Counted from the stretch's first letter, positions 25,660-34,162 are shown. The stretch is 64,000 bases of DNA from a virus (IMGVR_UViG_3300049856_000265:21555-85554), one strand, 5' to 3'. Translations and numbers: made by a program. The notes: generated by a model not told the origin, from the sequence alone.

Positions 25660-25886
25660 GTAAACTTAAGTACTATCTAGTAGAAAATGAAAGAATGACT
25701 TTAAATAAACTACATAATGCAGATTTATTGCTCAATGCACGTAATAGAGATTGTATGTCACGCATGTCTGAAGAACTTTTAGGAACTATCGGTGGGCTTA
25801 CTTTTGAACAACGGGCTACTTTTGAGAAAATCTTCAAAATGGGCTATATTGCAGGTTGTTGCTATTATCCAGAAGAACAAGATTAA
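25656..25886 (+). CDS. Hypothetical protein
   Basis: 76 residues, not recognised; helical, ends in a CCYYPEEQD tail. Overlaps the nuclease stop by 4 nt and has an AAGGAG site. Confidence 0.65.
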   Translation: MSKLKYYLVENERMTLNKLHNADLLLNARNRDCMSRMSEELLGTIGGLTFEQRATFEKIFKMGYIAGCCYYPEEQD

Positions 25887-25897
25887 TAGGATTATAC

Positions 25898-25926
25898 TTT
25901 ACAAATTGAGTAACTAGTGCTATCCT
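25898..25926 (+). promoter_or_regulatory. Promoter with TTGAGTAACT spacer operator
   Basis: TTTACA (25898-25903), 17 bp containing TTGAGTAACT (25906-25915), TATCCT (25921-25926). The expected start leaves a leader of roughly a dozen nt containing TAGGAG before ATG 25946. Confidence 0.65.
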
Positions 25927-25945
25927 CAAAATATAGGAGATCTAA

Positions 25946-26191
25946 ATGAGTAAAGTAGGACAATCGATCAGGCTTAAGCAAAGCGAAACCAAGCCTTATG
26001 TAACTTTAGGCATCGCGACAACTGACGAAGGCTATGAACTTCGCAGGGTAACGGTAAGTGGTCTTGAAGTACAAGCTTTTAAAGTATTGCTTAAATCTAA
26101 AGAACGTGCGGAAGTAATGCAGCAATTGCAACTCGAGTTGAGTGCTTATATTATTAACTTTAATCGTGGTGAAACTAAGGAGACTAAATAA
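25946..26191 (+). CDS. Hypothetical protein, early-type
   Basis: 81 residues; a beta-rich first half and a helical second half (VLLKSKERAEVMQQLQLEL). Not recognised. Its promoter shares the operator word with the nuclease promoter, so the two genes are probably co-regulated. Its stop overlaps the next ATG by one base. Confidence 0.65.
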   Translation: MSKVGQSIRLKQSETKPYVTLGIATTDEGYELRRVTVSGLEVQAFKVLLKSKERAEVMQQLQLELSAYIINFNRGETKETK

Positions 26192-26685
26192 TGGAAGAAA
26201 TGTGGGAATCTATAAAAGATTATCCCGATTATCAAGTAAGTAATTCTGGTAAAGTTTATTCTCTAAAGAATAATATGGAATTAAAAGGTCAAGTTGAGCG
26301 TTCTGGGTATAGGTTAGTTAAGCTTTTTATTAATGGAAAAGCTAAATCTTGGATGATCCATCGACTTGTAGCCAATGCTTTTATGGATAACTGGAATAAT
26401 AAGTCTCAAGTCAATCATAAAGATGGAAATAAACAAAATAATTACTTTCTTAATCTAGAATGGGTTACGGCTTCTGAAAACCAATTGCATGCTATAAAAG
26501 AAGGTCTTGTACGGCATTGTGAAGGTGAAACGCACTTTAATTGTAAGCTTAGTTCTAATGATGATGCTGAAATTGCAGAATTATACAAAACGCAATCACA
26601 AGTACAAATTGCTAAAATGTATGAGATTTCTCAGTCTAGTGTTGGACGGGCTTTAAATCGTTATTATAAGAAAGGAATTAAATAA
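26191..26685 (+). CDS. NUMOD4/HNH homing endonuclease
   Basis: 164 residues. NUMOD4-like start (WESIKDYPDYQVSNSGKVYS), HNH core (VNHKDGNKQNNYFLNLEWVT then ASEN) and a C-terminal helix-turn-helix (QVQIAKMYEISQSSVGRAL). This is the I-HmuI-type arrangement. It starts by TAATG overlap and ends right before the Erf gene, so it has inserted neatly into the recombination operon. Confidence 0.88.
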   Translation: MEEMWESIKDYPDYQVSNSGKVYSLKNNMELKGQVERSGYRLVKLFINGKAKSWMIHRLVANAFMDNWNNKSQVNHKDGNKQNNYFLNLEWVTASENQLHAIKEGLVRHCEGETHFNCKLSSNDDAEIAELYKTQSQVQIAKMYEISQSSVGRALNRYYKKGIK

Positions 26686-27351
26686 ATGAATCGTTCTGAA
26701 TCAATTAGTAAATTGGCTGTAGCTTTGCTTAAAGCTCAAGCAAGTATGGGTAATGCCAGCAAAGGCGCATCTAATCCTTACTTTAAATCGAGCTATGCCG
26801 ATCTTAACTCTATTCGTGAAGTCGTAACTCCAGCTCTTAATGCTAATGGCATTACGGTGCTTCAACCTACTACTACTTTGGATGGTAGGGCTTTTGTTGA
26901 AACATTGCTTCTCCATGAATCAGGTGAATTCTTGTCAAGTTTGACTGAAATTACAGTAGCTAAAGCTAATGATCCTCAAGCGGCAGGTAGCGCTATTAGC
27001 TATGCCCGTCGATATGGTCTGCAATCCTTCCTTAGTGTTGGTGCAGTAGATGATGATGGCGAAAAGGCCATGGCTCGAGGTCCTAGCCCTGCTCAACAGA
27101 AATGTGAGGCTAAAGCCGCGTTTAAGGCCGCCACCGCCGCCGTCTCAGAACCCCCTACAGTGCCCGCTACGCTTCCTGCAAGCGCCGTAGCTGAACGTTT
27201 GGCCGTAACTAGGCCCGAGGTATCGGCTGCTCCTGTCGCAGCTCCTGAGGCCGTTAAAACGCCTAAAAAGACCCCGTTTAATAAGCCGGGCAAGGTAGCA
27301 ACCCCAACTCCTATAAGTAATGGTACTGGCGACGCTGGAGGTTGGTCATGA
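26686..27351 (+). CDS. erf: Erf-type single-strand annealing protein
   Basis: 221 residues. The first 135 match the ERF family: KAQASMGNASKGASNPYFKS, YADLNSIREVVTPALNANGI and SYARRYGLQSFLSVG with DDDGE. The last 80 residues are Ala/Pro-rich and unstructured. Works with the RecB-like nuclease in recombination. Confidence 0.88.
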   Translation: MNRSESISKLAVALLKAQASMGNASKGASNPYFKSSYADLNSIREVVTPALNANGITVLQPTTTLDGRAFVETLLLHESGEFLSSLTEITVAKANDPQAAGSAISYARRYGLQSFLSVGAVDDDGEKAMARGPSPAQQKCEAKAAFKAATAAVSEPPTVPATLPASAVAERLAVTRPEVSAAPVAAPEAVKTPKKTPFNKPGKVATPTPISNGTGDAGGWS

Positions 27352-27446
27352 AATGGGTAATTGCATTGGTAGCTTTGGCTGCTTGTGTGACTTCAGGTCA
27401 AGTAAGAGAACATAATCACGATACTCATAATAAAGGAGTTAATTAA
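27348..27446 (+). CDS. Very small lipoprotein
   Basis: 32 residues, starting by a 4-nt overlap with the Erf stop. MKWVIALVALAAC gives a lipobox-type signal (LAAC); the mature part would be about 20 residues, His-rich. The length of some outer-membrane spanins, but no partner is adjacent. Confidence 0.55.
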   Translation: MKWVIALVALAACVTSGQVREHNHDTHNKGVN

Positions 27447-27447
27447 A

Positions 27448-27684
27448 ATGTCTGAATCGAATAGTAAATATGTAAAAGTAGGTCAAATTGTTTTGAATAC
27501 GGATAAAGAGGGTAAAGAGTATCAACAGTTAATTCTCAATAAAGAATTTATTGAAAATGCTAATAATCTTATTAAATTGGCTTTTCTTGATAAGAGCGGT
27601 GGTCGTCGCTTTAATATTTTTGAGCCATTTGAAGGTGCACCATCTTTTGTTAAATATAATGTTTGTGTAAAAAAAGCAGAATAG
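27448..27684 (+). CDS. Hypothetical protein
   Basis: 78 residues with an alternating beta-like pattern (KYVKVGQIVLNTDKEGKEYQ). Not recognised. AAAGGAG site; last gene before structured RNA B. Confidence 0.6.
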   Translation: MSESNSKYVKVGQIVLNTDKEGKEYQQLILNKEFIENANNLIKLAFLDKSGGRRFNIFEPFEGAPSFVKYNVCVKKAE

Positions 27685-27691
27685 TAATACA

Positions 27692-27862
27692 ATTTGTGCA
27701 ACGGCGTGGAAAGCTGTGGAGCTAGTGATTAACGATAGTCGGCTTAAGAGCAACGGATCACACGATATGTACCACTGGAGACACGCAACGAGCCGTCGTA
27801 GGGGCCATGTAAGAATGATCGGCAATTCCTCTAAGCCAGAGTCGCGTCTGGCTTGCACAATT
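27692..27862 (+). ncRNA. Structured RNA B, paralogue of RNA A
   Basis: TTGTGCAA (27694-27701) pairs with TTGCACAA (27853-27860). Inside, GGCGTGGAAAGCTG (27703-27716) and CTGGAGACACGCAA (27775-27788) are identical to RNA A and pair through GCGTG/CACGC. A second hairpin GCCG...CGGC follows. The final GCCAGA-GTCGCG-TCTGGC hairpin (27835-27852) abuts the closing strand. Variable arms differ in sequence but keep pairing. Confidence 0.7.
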
Positions 27863-27873
27863 CATTTTGAGTT

Positions 27874-27931
27874 GGCTAGGTCGCGCCTAGTCCTGACCTG
27901 ATGGTACCAGGTGACTCCGGGGAGAGACCCG
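27874..27931 (+). promoter_or_regulatory. Tandem hairpin leader of the 27949 gene
   Basis: Three hairpins in a row: GGCTAGG-TCGCG-CCTAGTC (27874-27892), ACCTG...CAGGT (27896-27912) and CGGG...CCCG (27918-27931), then an AGGAG ribosome site. The TCGCG loop repeats that of the last hairpin of RNA A and B. Confidence 0.5.
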
Positions 27932-27948
27932 ACCATTTTAGGAGAAAT

Positions 27949-28119
27949 ATGAAAAAATCAGCTAATGAACTTGCTAAAGGCTCTAGTCGTCGAAGACGAA
28001 ATGAACGAGCAAATACCTATCAAGCTATATTGAATGGCGAATTGGTATTGCCTAAAGTTAGAGTTAAAAAGCCTACTAAAAAGCAACGTCGTCTTGCTAA
28101 GGCGGCGCTAAATGGATAA
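27949..28119 (+). CDS. Small basic protein
   Basis: 56 residues from ATG 27949, chosen for its TTAGGAG site; the frame opens earlier inside the hairpin leader. Very Arg/Lys-rich (GSSRRRRNERA and KVRVKKPTKKQRR), suggesting nucleic-acid binding. Confidence 0.6.
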   Translation: MKKSANELAKGSSRRRRNERANTYQAILNGELVLPKVRVKKPTKKQRRLAKAALNG

Positions 28120-28399
28120 TACACCTAAGTTTCAAGAACCCGTGCCCTTGTTTGCAGACGATGCCCCTTCTTTGATCAGCGATGAGCTAGCAAGTAAACT
28201 TAATCCAGAAGAAGGTCCTTTAACCGAAGCTGAGATTGAGAACTTTAAACGAGTCCTTTCTGGATTGCCTAAAGATAAGAAAGTTCGTCCTCAACGCTAT
28301 TGGTACAATGGTGACTTGATTAGTCGTGAAGAACATGATAAACTGAGCTGGCAAGAGAGACATGACAGTAGTAATCGTGGTAATAGTAGATTGAAATAG
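28112..28399 (+). CDS. Hypothetical protein
   Basis: 95 residues, acidic N-terminus and a basic, aromatic C-terminus (RPQRYWYNGDLISREEH). Not recognised. It overlaps the small basic gene by 8 nt; the pair has opposite charge. Confidence 0.6.
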   Translation: MDNTPKFQEPVPLFADDAPSLISDELASKLNPEEGPLTEAEIENFKRVLSGLPKDKKVRPQRYWYNGDLISREEHDKLSWQERHDSSNRGNSRLK

Positions 28400-28404
28400 A
28401 TTTT

Positions 28405-28630
28405 ACAGCGAGCTATAGGACGTCTAAAGGCTCCGCAAGGTAGGGGATGAATTCCTGATTGGTCCGGTAAAACGGACTAAGTGCTGTAAGTACGAGTCAC
28501 CTGCGCTGTGGTGAGATTGGCTAAGCAACTGTAACGGGTTTTATTAATATTGCCCAGTGCCTAAGAAATATTAGTAGCTGTGGACCTCGTGGCTAGAAGG
28601 GTGTAAGTCCCTAGGGGTACGATTTTATAC
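28405..28630 (+). ncRNA. Structured leader or RNA C before the primase-helicase
   Basis: About 240 nt without an ORF. Stems visible: ACAGC (28405-28409) with GCTGT (28483-28487) closing a domain that holds GTCCG-gtaaaa-CGGAC (28462-28477); CACC...GGTG (28498-28513); and a G/C-rich hairpin around 28590-28618 with GGG...CCC inside. A GGAGG site for the next gene follows. Could be a riboswitch-like leader or an independent RNA; it lacks the A/B core words. Confidence 0.5.
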
Positions 28631-28640
28631 TGGAGGAGAG

Positions 28641-30593
28641 ATGCAATTGGACTTTATTCGCGTTAGTTGTGGTCTTAACGACAAAGGCCGCCTTATCCCA
28701 GCTTCCGAACTTGGGAATGCAATTCAAGATCATAATAAAGATTACTATCGCTCTATTTTTAAGTACACCGATAAACATTATGCCGACTTTCAAAAGTCAG
28801 GCTCCGTAGCAGGCGTTACCGATCTATTGACGTCAAGCTTAGTTTTTGACTTCGATTCAGCTCTTAATCCAGAACTGGCGCGGCAAGATGCGGTAGAACT
28901 AGTTTCAAGGCTTATGAAAGCTGGAGTTAATACTGACGACTTTATGGTAGCTTTTAGCGGGCAAAAAGGCTTCAGCATTGAATTAGATACCCGCCATACC
29001 TTTACCCCTATCCAAATGAAGCGGTTAGCCTCAAATCTAGCTAAAGATCTTAAAACATTTGATACTAAGATCTACAACGCCTCTAGGATCTTCAGGTTGC
29101 CCTATACGAAGCATCCAAAGACTGGATTGTACAAACTACCTATTACGGTAGGCCAGCTTTCAGAGCTTAATATGGATCAAATTAAAGCCATGGCTAAAGA
29201 CTTGGATAATGCTGCAGATCCAGCTAATGCTGAAGTAACATTACCTGAGACTCTTTTGGATATCTTCCAGCCTGAGAAGGAAGTTAAGCCTGTTTATGAT
29301 GGCGAAGAGCTTAGCCAAGACTTTAAAACCTTGGACTTCTCGACTTGCCATAAGTCCATGCCTAAGTGCAAATTCTCATTGTTGAATGGGTTCTTTAAGC
29401 CAGGGAATAGAAACCATGCCTTGATGGCGCTAGCGGCGCATTATAAAAGCCATGGTACGCCTAAAGAAGTAACTTATCGCATCCTAAAAGGTGCAGCTGA
29501 ACTTCAAGCTCGTCGCTTTAATCAAGAACCTTATGAAAATGACAAGATCTGGAATGAAATCGTCAAAGTAGTTTATAGCCCGACTTGGAAGGGTGCAGTC
29601 TATTCCTGTAAAGATCAGGAATGGCTTAAAGAAGTCTGCCCTAATGACGGGATGTGTAATTCTAAGCAACGCGATTCGGTAACTGACGTTACGGAAATGG
29701 CTGCTAGTTTTACCGACTTCTCAACTAACCTTGAAAAGAATCTTATTAAAACTGGGCTTAAAAGTCTAGATGACAAGCTTATGCTTTTGACTTCGACCTC
29801 AGTAGGTCTTTTGGGTGCACCTGGATCAGGTAAAACTTCTTTAGCTCTTAAAATCCTAGCCAATGCTAAAGAGTCTGGTAGTTGTGGACTTTTCTGTTCT
29901 TTGGATATGGGTAAGCCCATTGTATTTGCTAAAATGGCCATGAGTGTTTCAGGACTTAATGATCGCGCACTTATCGACGTGTTTAAGAACAATCCAAAGA
30001 AGCGGGAAGAGATTAGCCGCGCCGTTAAAGAGAAGTACGGATCCTTTCCTATTTCCTTCAGGTCTGGGCAATCTGTCCAGGATGTTAAGGAACTCGTAAT
30101 TGATCAGCAGGAAAAACGTGGTGAAAAGATCAAGCTTGTAGTTTTGGATTACCTTGAGCTTATCGGTGGCCCCTATTCTGATGCCACAGCTAATTCTGCT
30201 TATATTTCAGCACAGCTTAAAGATCTTTCAACGGATCTTGAAACTTGCGTAATTACCTTGGTTCAACCTCAGAAGTCGGCGGGTGGTGCGGAAGTGCCGC
30301 TTGAGTCTATGCGCAAGATTAAAGGTGCCTCGGCTCTTGAGCAGAACTTTAGAACTATTCTTTCGGTATTTCGAGAAGGGTTTAGCCCAACGCATCCAGA
30401 AAATGATAAGTACATGACTATTAACTGCCTTAAAAACACTTTGGGTGGATTGTTTAGTGTAGATTACCGTTGGAGCGGCTTGCAAGGGGAGCTTTACGAG
30501 ATGACTTCAGAAGATAAGGTTGATTTGGCCTATCTTCGTGAACAAAATGCTAAGAAAAAAGATGATTCTAAAAGTTCAGGTTGGGGAGATTAA
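28641..30593 (+). CDS. AEP primase fused to DnaB/RecA-fold helicase
   Basis: 650 residues. The N-terminal part looks like an archaeo-eukaryotic-type primase: D70/D72 (LVFDFDS), SGQKGFSIEL (106-115) and RIFRLPYTKHPKTGLYKLP. The usual His of the second motif appears to be Ser. A Cys-containing linker (CKDQEWLKEVCPNDGMC) follows, then a helicase domain with Walker A (GAPGSGKTS, about 391) and Walker B (VVLDYLEL, about 499). It would prime and unwind at the fork. Strong GGAGGAG site. Confidence 0.82.
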   Translation: MQLDFIRVSCGLNDKGRLIPASELGNAIQDHNKDYYRSIFKYTDKHYADFQKSGSVAGVTDLLTSSLVFDFDSALNPELARQDAVELVSRLMKAGVNTDDFMVAFSGQKGFSIELDTRHTFTPIQMKRLASNLAKDLKTFDTKIYNASRIFRLPYTKHPKTGLYKLPITVGQLSELNMDQIKAMAKDLDNAADPANAEVTLPETLLDIFQPEKEVKPVYDGEELSQDFKTLDFSTCHKSMPKCKFSLLNGFFKPGNRNHALMALAAHYKSHGTPKEVTYRILKGAAELQARRFNQEPYENDKIWNEIVKVVYSPTWKGAVYSCKDQEWLKEVCPNDGMCNSKQRDSVTDVTEMAASFTDFSTNLEKNLIKTGLKSLDDKLMLLTSTSVGLLGAPGSGKTSLALKILANAKESGSCGLFCSLDMGKPIVFAKMAMSVSGLNDRALIDVFKNNPKKREEISRAVKEKYGSFPISFRSGQSVQDVKELVIDQQEKRGEKIKLVVLDYLELIGGPYSDATANSAYISAQLKDLSTDLETCVITLVQPQKSAGGAEVPLESMRKIKGASALEQNFRTILSVFREGFSPTHPENDKYMTINCLKNTLGGLFSVDYRWSGLQGELYEMTSEDKVDLAYLREQNAKKKDDSKSSGWGD

Positions 30594-30594
30594 T

Positions 30595-30906
30595 ATGGAA
30601 AATGATGTAGTGCCTGCGATCTTGTTTATCGGTGAAGTTGTCAAAGTAAGTACTAAGATTATGACAGAACTTGAACCTGAACCAGGTGAAGATGCTGAAG
30701 TTCAAACAGCTAGTGTCATGTTGTTGGGTACTGTTTTGGATAGTGATTGTATGTATTTGACATTGGGTGTAATTGATGAAGAAGGCGAATCGCACCCTAA
30801 ACTCGCCATTAAGCATGCAGATATTGAATCTATCCAAGTTTATGAAGACGATGTTGAAAATATGCTCGATCCAGCTAAAGCCGTTGACGGAAGTTTAATT
30901 AATTAA
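30595..30906 (+). CDS. Acidic hypothetical protein between helicase and polymerase
   Basis: 103 residues from ATG 30595 (GGAG site); the frame opens earlier inside the helicase gene. Very acidic and beta-rich. Position between replisome genes suggests an accessory replication role; no family recognised. Confidence 0.65.
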   Translation: MENDVVPAILFIGEVVKVSTKIMTELEPEPGEDAEVQTASVMLLGTVLDSDCMYLTLGVIDEEGESHPKLAIKHADIESIQVYEDDVENMLDPAKAVDGSLIN

Positions 30907-30909
30907 ATC

Positions 30910-33069
30910 ATGCGTAAAACAGAAGTAGTAACCTCCTCAGCTAGGCTTGAAGAGTTAACTGAGCTATTCTGGGAATCGCCCTATCTTGCGACCGATACTG
31001 AAACAACTGGCCTGAAGCGGTTTGACGAAGTAGTAGGCATCTCCTTTAGTCCTAATGCTGATTACGGTATTTATATCCCTATCAAGATCTGGAATGGTCA
31101 AGAATTAGTTAAGCCTTGGAAAGACGAGGCAGGTTGCTATGTTTTCGATTGGATTACTATGCAGTTATTAAAGTCTAAACGACTAATTACTCATAACGGA
31201 TCATTCGACGCTAAGGTAATAAATACGACGTTTGGTATTGATGTTATCGATAAGATCTTTTGTGATACTCAATTACTGCATCATACTCTTGATTCCGATC
31301 CACCCCACGGTCTTAAGCCGCTGGCCGCCAAGTTTATTAGTGAGGATGCTAATGCCTCCCAGGACGATTTAAAGGCCTCTGTAATAGCAAACGGCGGTAG
31401 TTGGAATGCCGAGAACAAGGAATTCTATAAAGGTAACTGGAAGCTTCTGGGGACATATGGTGCCTACGATACGATCTGGACCTATGCTTTGTTTGAGAAG
31501 TTCTGGGCCGAGCTGAACCTGCCTAAGAATGCGAAGCAGCTTAAACTATTCCAAGAAGAAGTTATGCCGCTTCAAGCCAGTACTTATGATATGGAAACTT
31601 ATGGAATTCGTGTGGATGTTGCCAAAACAGAAGTACTTAATGCGCAAATGGCTCAGCAAATTGAAGTTTTAGAAGATGAAGTCTACGCTACTATGTCCGA
31701 TCAGCTTAGATCGTACGAGCTTAATAAGATCTTTGAAACTACTAAGATGACCAAAGCTTCGGCTTTAGGTAAGGCTTTAATAGCCGCTAATCTTGAGCCT
31801 AATCCAGAAGATCCAAGAGTTCAAGATATCGCTTACGATTTAGCTATTAAAAGAAAAGAAACTAAACGAATCTTCAATTTAGATGCGGGAGATGACAAAG
31901 CTTTTCTGATCTATGATCTTATGGGAATTCCCTGTACTGAGTTTACAGCTTCGGGTAAGCGTAGTACTGCTAAATCTACTATGGATGCTTTAGCTGAAGC
32001 TAATGAAGATCGTAGCCCCGTCATTAAAATGATTAGGCAACGAAGTGGTGAAATCAAACAGAAAACTACTTATGTTGAGGCTATTCAATCCGACCATATT
32101 GATGGGCGAATCTATAGCGGTTTTCGTCAAGTAGGCACTACCTCAGGACGCTATAGCAGTGGGGGTAGTAGCATTAACATGCAGACCCTTCCTAAAAATG
32201 ACACTAGGATCAAGTCGCTGTTCATCCCAGATCCTGGATGGGTTTTTGTGGCGGCTGACTACTCAAGCCTAGAACCTAGAGCCTTTGCCGCAGCTAGCGG
32301 TGAGCCTAAACTTAAGAAGATTTTCACGGATGGGCTAGACTTCTATAGCTCTATCGCAATTGATGTATTAGGTTTGAAGGGGGTATCTGCTAATCCAGAA
32401 GATTCAGATTACTTGGGAACTGTAGATAAAGATAAAAGACAGTGGGTTAAGGCCATAGCACTCAGCATTCCCTATGGAGCAGAGGCTGGAAGATTAAGCC
32501 AATTATTAAAGGTTGATTATCAAGAAGCTCAAATAGTCGTTGATAAGTATTTAAAAGCCTTTCCCATTCTTAAACAATGGATGGATCGATGTGCTTTAGA
32601 GATGAAAATGAACGGCTATGTTGATGGAATCTCAGGTCGAAGAAAGCGCGGCGATATTGTTAAAGAATTATATGATAAAGGAGTTAGAGATTTCGGTAAA
32701 AAGAATACGGAAAAGGTCTTTAATAAAATAGGACCTAGAGAAGGCATAAAGGACGCCATCGGCCTATATCTAGAATGCCGTAATCTATTGAACGTATCCA
32801 GAAATCATAAAATTCAGTCATTAGCAGCTTCTATTTGCAATCGAGCTATGATTAAGTTCCGAGAGTCTATCAAGGCTTCAGATTTAAATGCTACAATTAT
32901 ACTTCAGGTGCATGACGAGCTTGTAGCTACTTGTCCTAAAGAACAAGCGGAAAGGGTAGCTGCCATACTAAAAGAATGTATGGAGCATAATGCCATTACT
33001 GCCATTTTGGATATTCCTTTTATAGCTGAACCGATCATTACTGATAAATCTCTTGCTGAAGCGAAATAG
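30910..33069 (+). CDS. DNA polymerase, family A, with 3'-5' exonuclease
   Basis: 719 residues. Exonuclease motifs: DTETTG (about 28), THNGSFDAK (about 96) and YGAYDTIW (about 186). Polymerase motifs: A (ADYSSLEPRAF, about 449), B (RQWVKAIALSIPYG, about 510) and C (QVHDEL, about 665). No 5'-3' exonuclease domain, as usual for phage enzymes. It begins 3 nt after the acidic protein's stop with little ribosome site, so it is probably coupled. Confidence 0.92.
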   Translation: MRKTEVVTSSARLEELTELFWESPYLATDTETTGLKRFDEVVGISFSPNADYGIYIPIKIWNGQELVKPWKDEAGCYVFDWITMQLLKSKRLITHNGSFDAKVINTTFGIDVIDKIFCDTQLLHHTLDSDPPHGLKPLAAKFISEDANASQDDLKASVIANGGSWNAENKEFYKGNWKLLGTYGAYDTIWTYALFEKFWAELNLPKNAKQLKLFQEEVMPLQASTYDMETYGIRVDVAKTEVLNAQMAQQIEVLEDEVYATMSDQLRSYELNKIFETTKMTKASALGKALIAANLEPNPEDPRVQDIAYDLAIKRKETKRIFNLDAGDDKAFLIYDLMGIPCTEFTASGKRSTAKSTMDALAEANEDRSPVIKMIRQRSGEIKQKTTYVEAIQSDHIDGRIYSGFRQVGTTSGRYSSGGSSINMQTLPKNDTRIKSLFIPDPGWVFVAADYSSLEPRAFAAASGEPKLKKIFTDGLDFYSSIAIDVLGLKGVSANPEDSDYLGTVDKDKRQWVKAIALSIPYGAEAGRLSQLLKVDYQEAQIVVDKYLKAFPILKQWMDRCALEMKMNGYVDGISGRRKRGDIVKELYDKGVRDFGKKNTEKVFNKIGPREGIKDAIGLYLECRNLLNVSRNHKIQSLAASICNRAMIKFRESIKASDLNATIILQVHDELVATCPKEQAERVAAILKECMEHNAITAILDIPFIAEPIITDKSLAEAK

Positions 33070-33081
33070 ATAGTCTATACT
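33053..33081 (+). promoter_or_regulatory. Leaderless-type promoter for the 33-34.4 kb micro-gene operon
   Basis: TTGCTG (33053-33058), 17 bp, TATACT (33076-33081), then exactly 6 nt to ATG 33088. It overlaps the end of the polymerase gene. Confidence 0.7.
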
Positions 33082-33087
33082 AAACTT

Positions 33088-33255
33088 ATGAAACAAAAAG
33101 ACAAGATCAAAAAGCTACTTAACGAAGCTTATGAAATGCTTAGTCGGCAGGTACTCCCTAGCGAAGAGCTGAAAGCGCGTGCTATGCTTAAAATGGCTAT
33201 TAATATCGTCTTGGATGCTGAGGACGAAGAAGCCCCTAAGAGCGGTGCTGTATGA
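33088..33255 (+). CDS. Small helical protein, first of a micro-gene operon
   Basis: 55 residues, highly charged and helical with an acidic tail. No Shine-Dalgarno site; the promoter predicts a leaderless mRNA. Its stop overlaps the next ATG by 4 nt. Confidence 0.65.
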   Translation: MKQKDKIKKLLNEAYEMLSRQVLPSEELKARAMLKMAINIVLDAEDEEAPKSGAV

Positions 33256-33413
33256 ACGTAAGTATGGCTGTATTTATGCTAGTAGTTAATGCCATACTTA
33301 ATTTTATAGCAGTTGGTGCAAATGCTCAAGATGAAGAACGTCATGAAGTGAGTGGTTTTTGGTTTATTGTTGGACTTCTTAATATTTGGGCTATTTACGT
33401 AATGTTGGGGTAA
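33252..33413 (+). CDS. Small two-helix membrane protein
   Basis: 53 residues with two hydrophobic helices (about 5-23 and 36-53) joined by an acidic loop (AQDEERHE), a holin-like topology. ATGA overlap upstream, 4-nt gap downstream. Confidence 0.6.
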   Translation: MNVSMAVFMLVVNAILNFIAVGANAQDEERHEVSGFWFIVGLLNIWAIYVMLG

Positions 33414-33417
33414 TAAA

Positions 33418-33555
33418 ATGATCACTATTTGGACAGTACTCAAAATATGGTTTGCTTGGGTAGTTCTTGCCCCAGTTGTCGCCATCTTGACTATCTTTGG
33501 AATAGCCGTAAGCTATTCAGCTGTTCAAGAACTTTTTAGAAAGAAACATAAATGA
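33418..33555 (+). CDS. Small single-helix membrane protein
   Basis: 45 residues: one long hydrophobic helix (about 8-36) and a basic tail (FRKKHK). ATGA overlap with the next gene. Confidence 0.6.
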   Translation: MITIWTVLKIWFAWVVLAPVVAILTIFGIAVSYSAVQELFRKKHK

Positions 33556-33896
33556 GCGTCCTGTCTGGTATCCAAGACACGTTCTATTTATTGGCTAGAG
33601 AAGGTAAAGAGCCTTCTTTTATCGAAATTGAAGCCAATGACTATGCGGCTTTACTAAATGAAATGGAATCGCAGCAATCCTATTATCTTAGAGATCCTAT
33701 GCCCGAGCCTCCAGTTGCCAAGTATACGGTTAATTGGTTTGGTGCAATTGATTCTAAAGAATACGATCATTCTGCTCCAGCCTATCTGGATGCGTTGAAG
33801 AAATGGCAAGATCAGCAAGAAGCTAAATCTAAAGAACCTCAAAAGCTTGTAATGTGGGCTCCTTGGGGTCAAGTCGAAATAAAAATGAAGAAATGA
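33552..33896 (+). CDS. Hypothetical protein
   Basis: 114 residues, soluble, not recognised; Tyr/Trp-rich middle (YYLRDPMPEPP, KYTVNWFG). ATGA overlaps on both sides. Confidence 0.65.
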   Translation: MSVLSGIQDTFYLLAREGKEPSFIEIEANDYAALLNEMESQQSYYLRDPMPEPPVAKYTVNWFGAIDSKEYDHSAPAYLDALKKWQDQQEAKSKEPQKLVMWAPWGQVEIKMKK

Positions 33897-34162
33897 AACT
33901 TCCTAAAGGCCGAGTAGTTTGGCAATATGTTTCAGGCGGCGGTATATACGGCATGAAAGATCGCGCCGCTAAGGGCGGTAGCGGTACGCTATCCTTACTT
34001 AAGATCGGATCATGCATGTTCATTACAGGAGATTTAGGACTAGTCACGACTCCAGTCCAGTCTATTGAAAAGATCGATGGCTGGTTTTATGTCAAAACCA
34101 TGAATTCAGTTTACAAAGTAGCTGAGCAAGAGTTCAAAAAGCCTAAGAAGAAAACTAAATGA
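33893..34162 (+). CDS. Hypothetical protein, beta-rich
   Basis: 89 residues from ATG 33893, chosen for its 4-nt overlap with the preceding stop. Gly/aromatic start (WQYVSGGGIYGM) and Lys-rich end. Not recognised. Confidence 0.6.
   Translation: MKLPKGRVVWQYVSGGGIYGMKDRAAKGGSGTLSLLKIGSCMFITGDLGLVTTPVQSIEKIDGWFYVKTMNSVYKVAEQEFKKPKKKTK

Noticed and set aside
28400-28640. tRNA or tRNA-like element
   Set aside because: No cloverleaf with a T-loop consensus could be drawn; no tRNA was found elsewhere by eye either.
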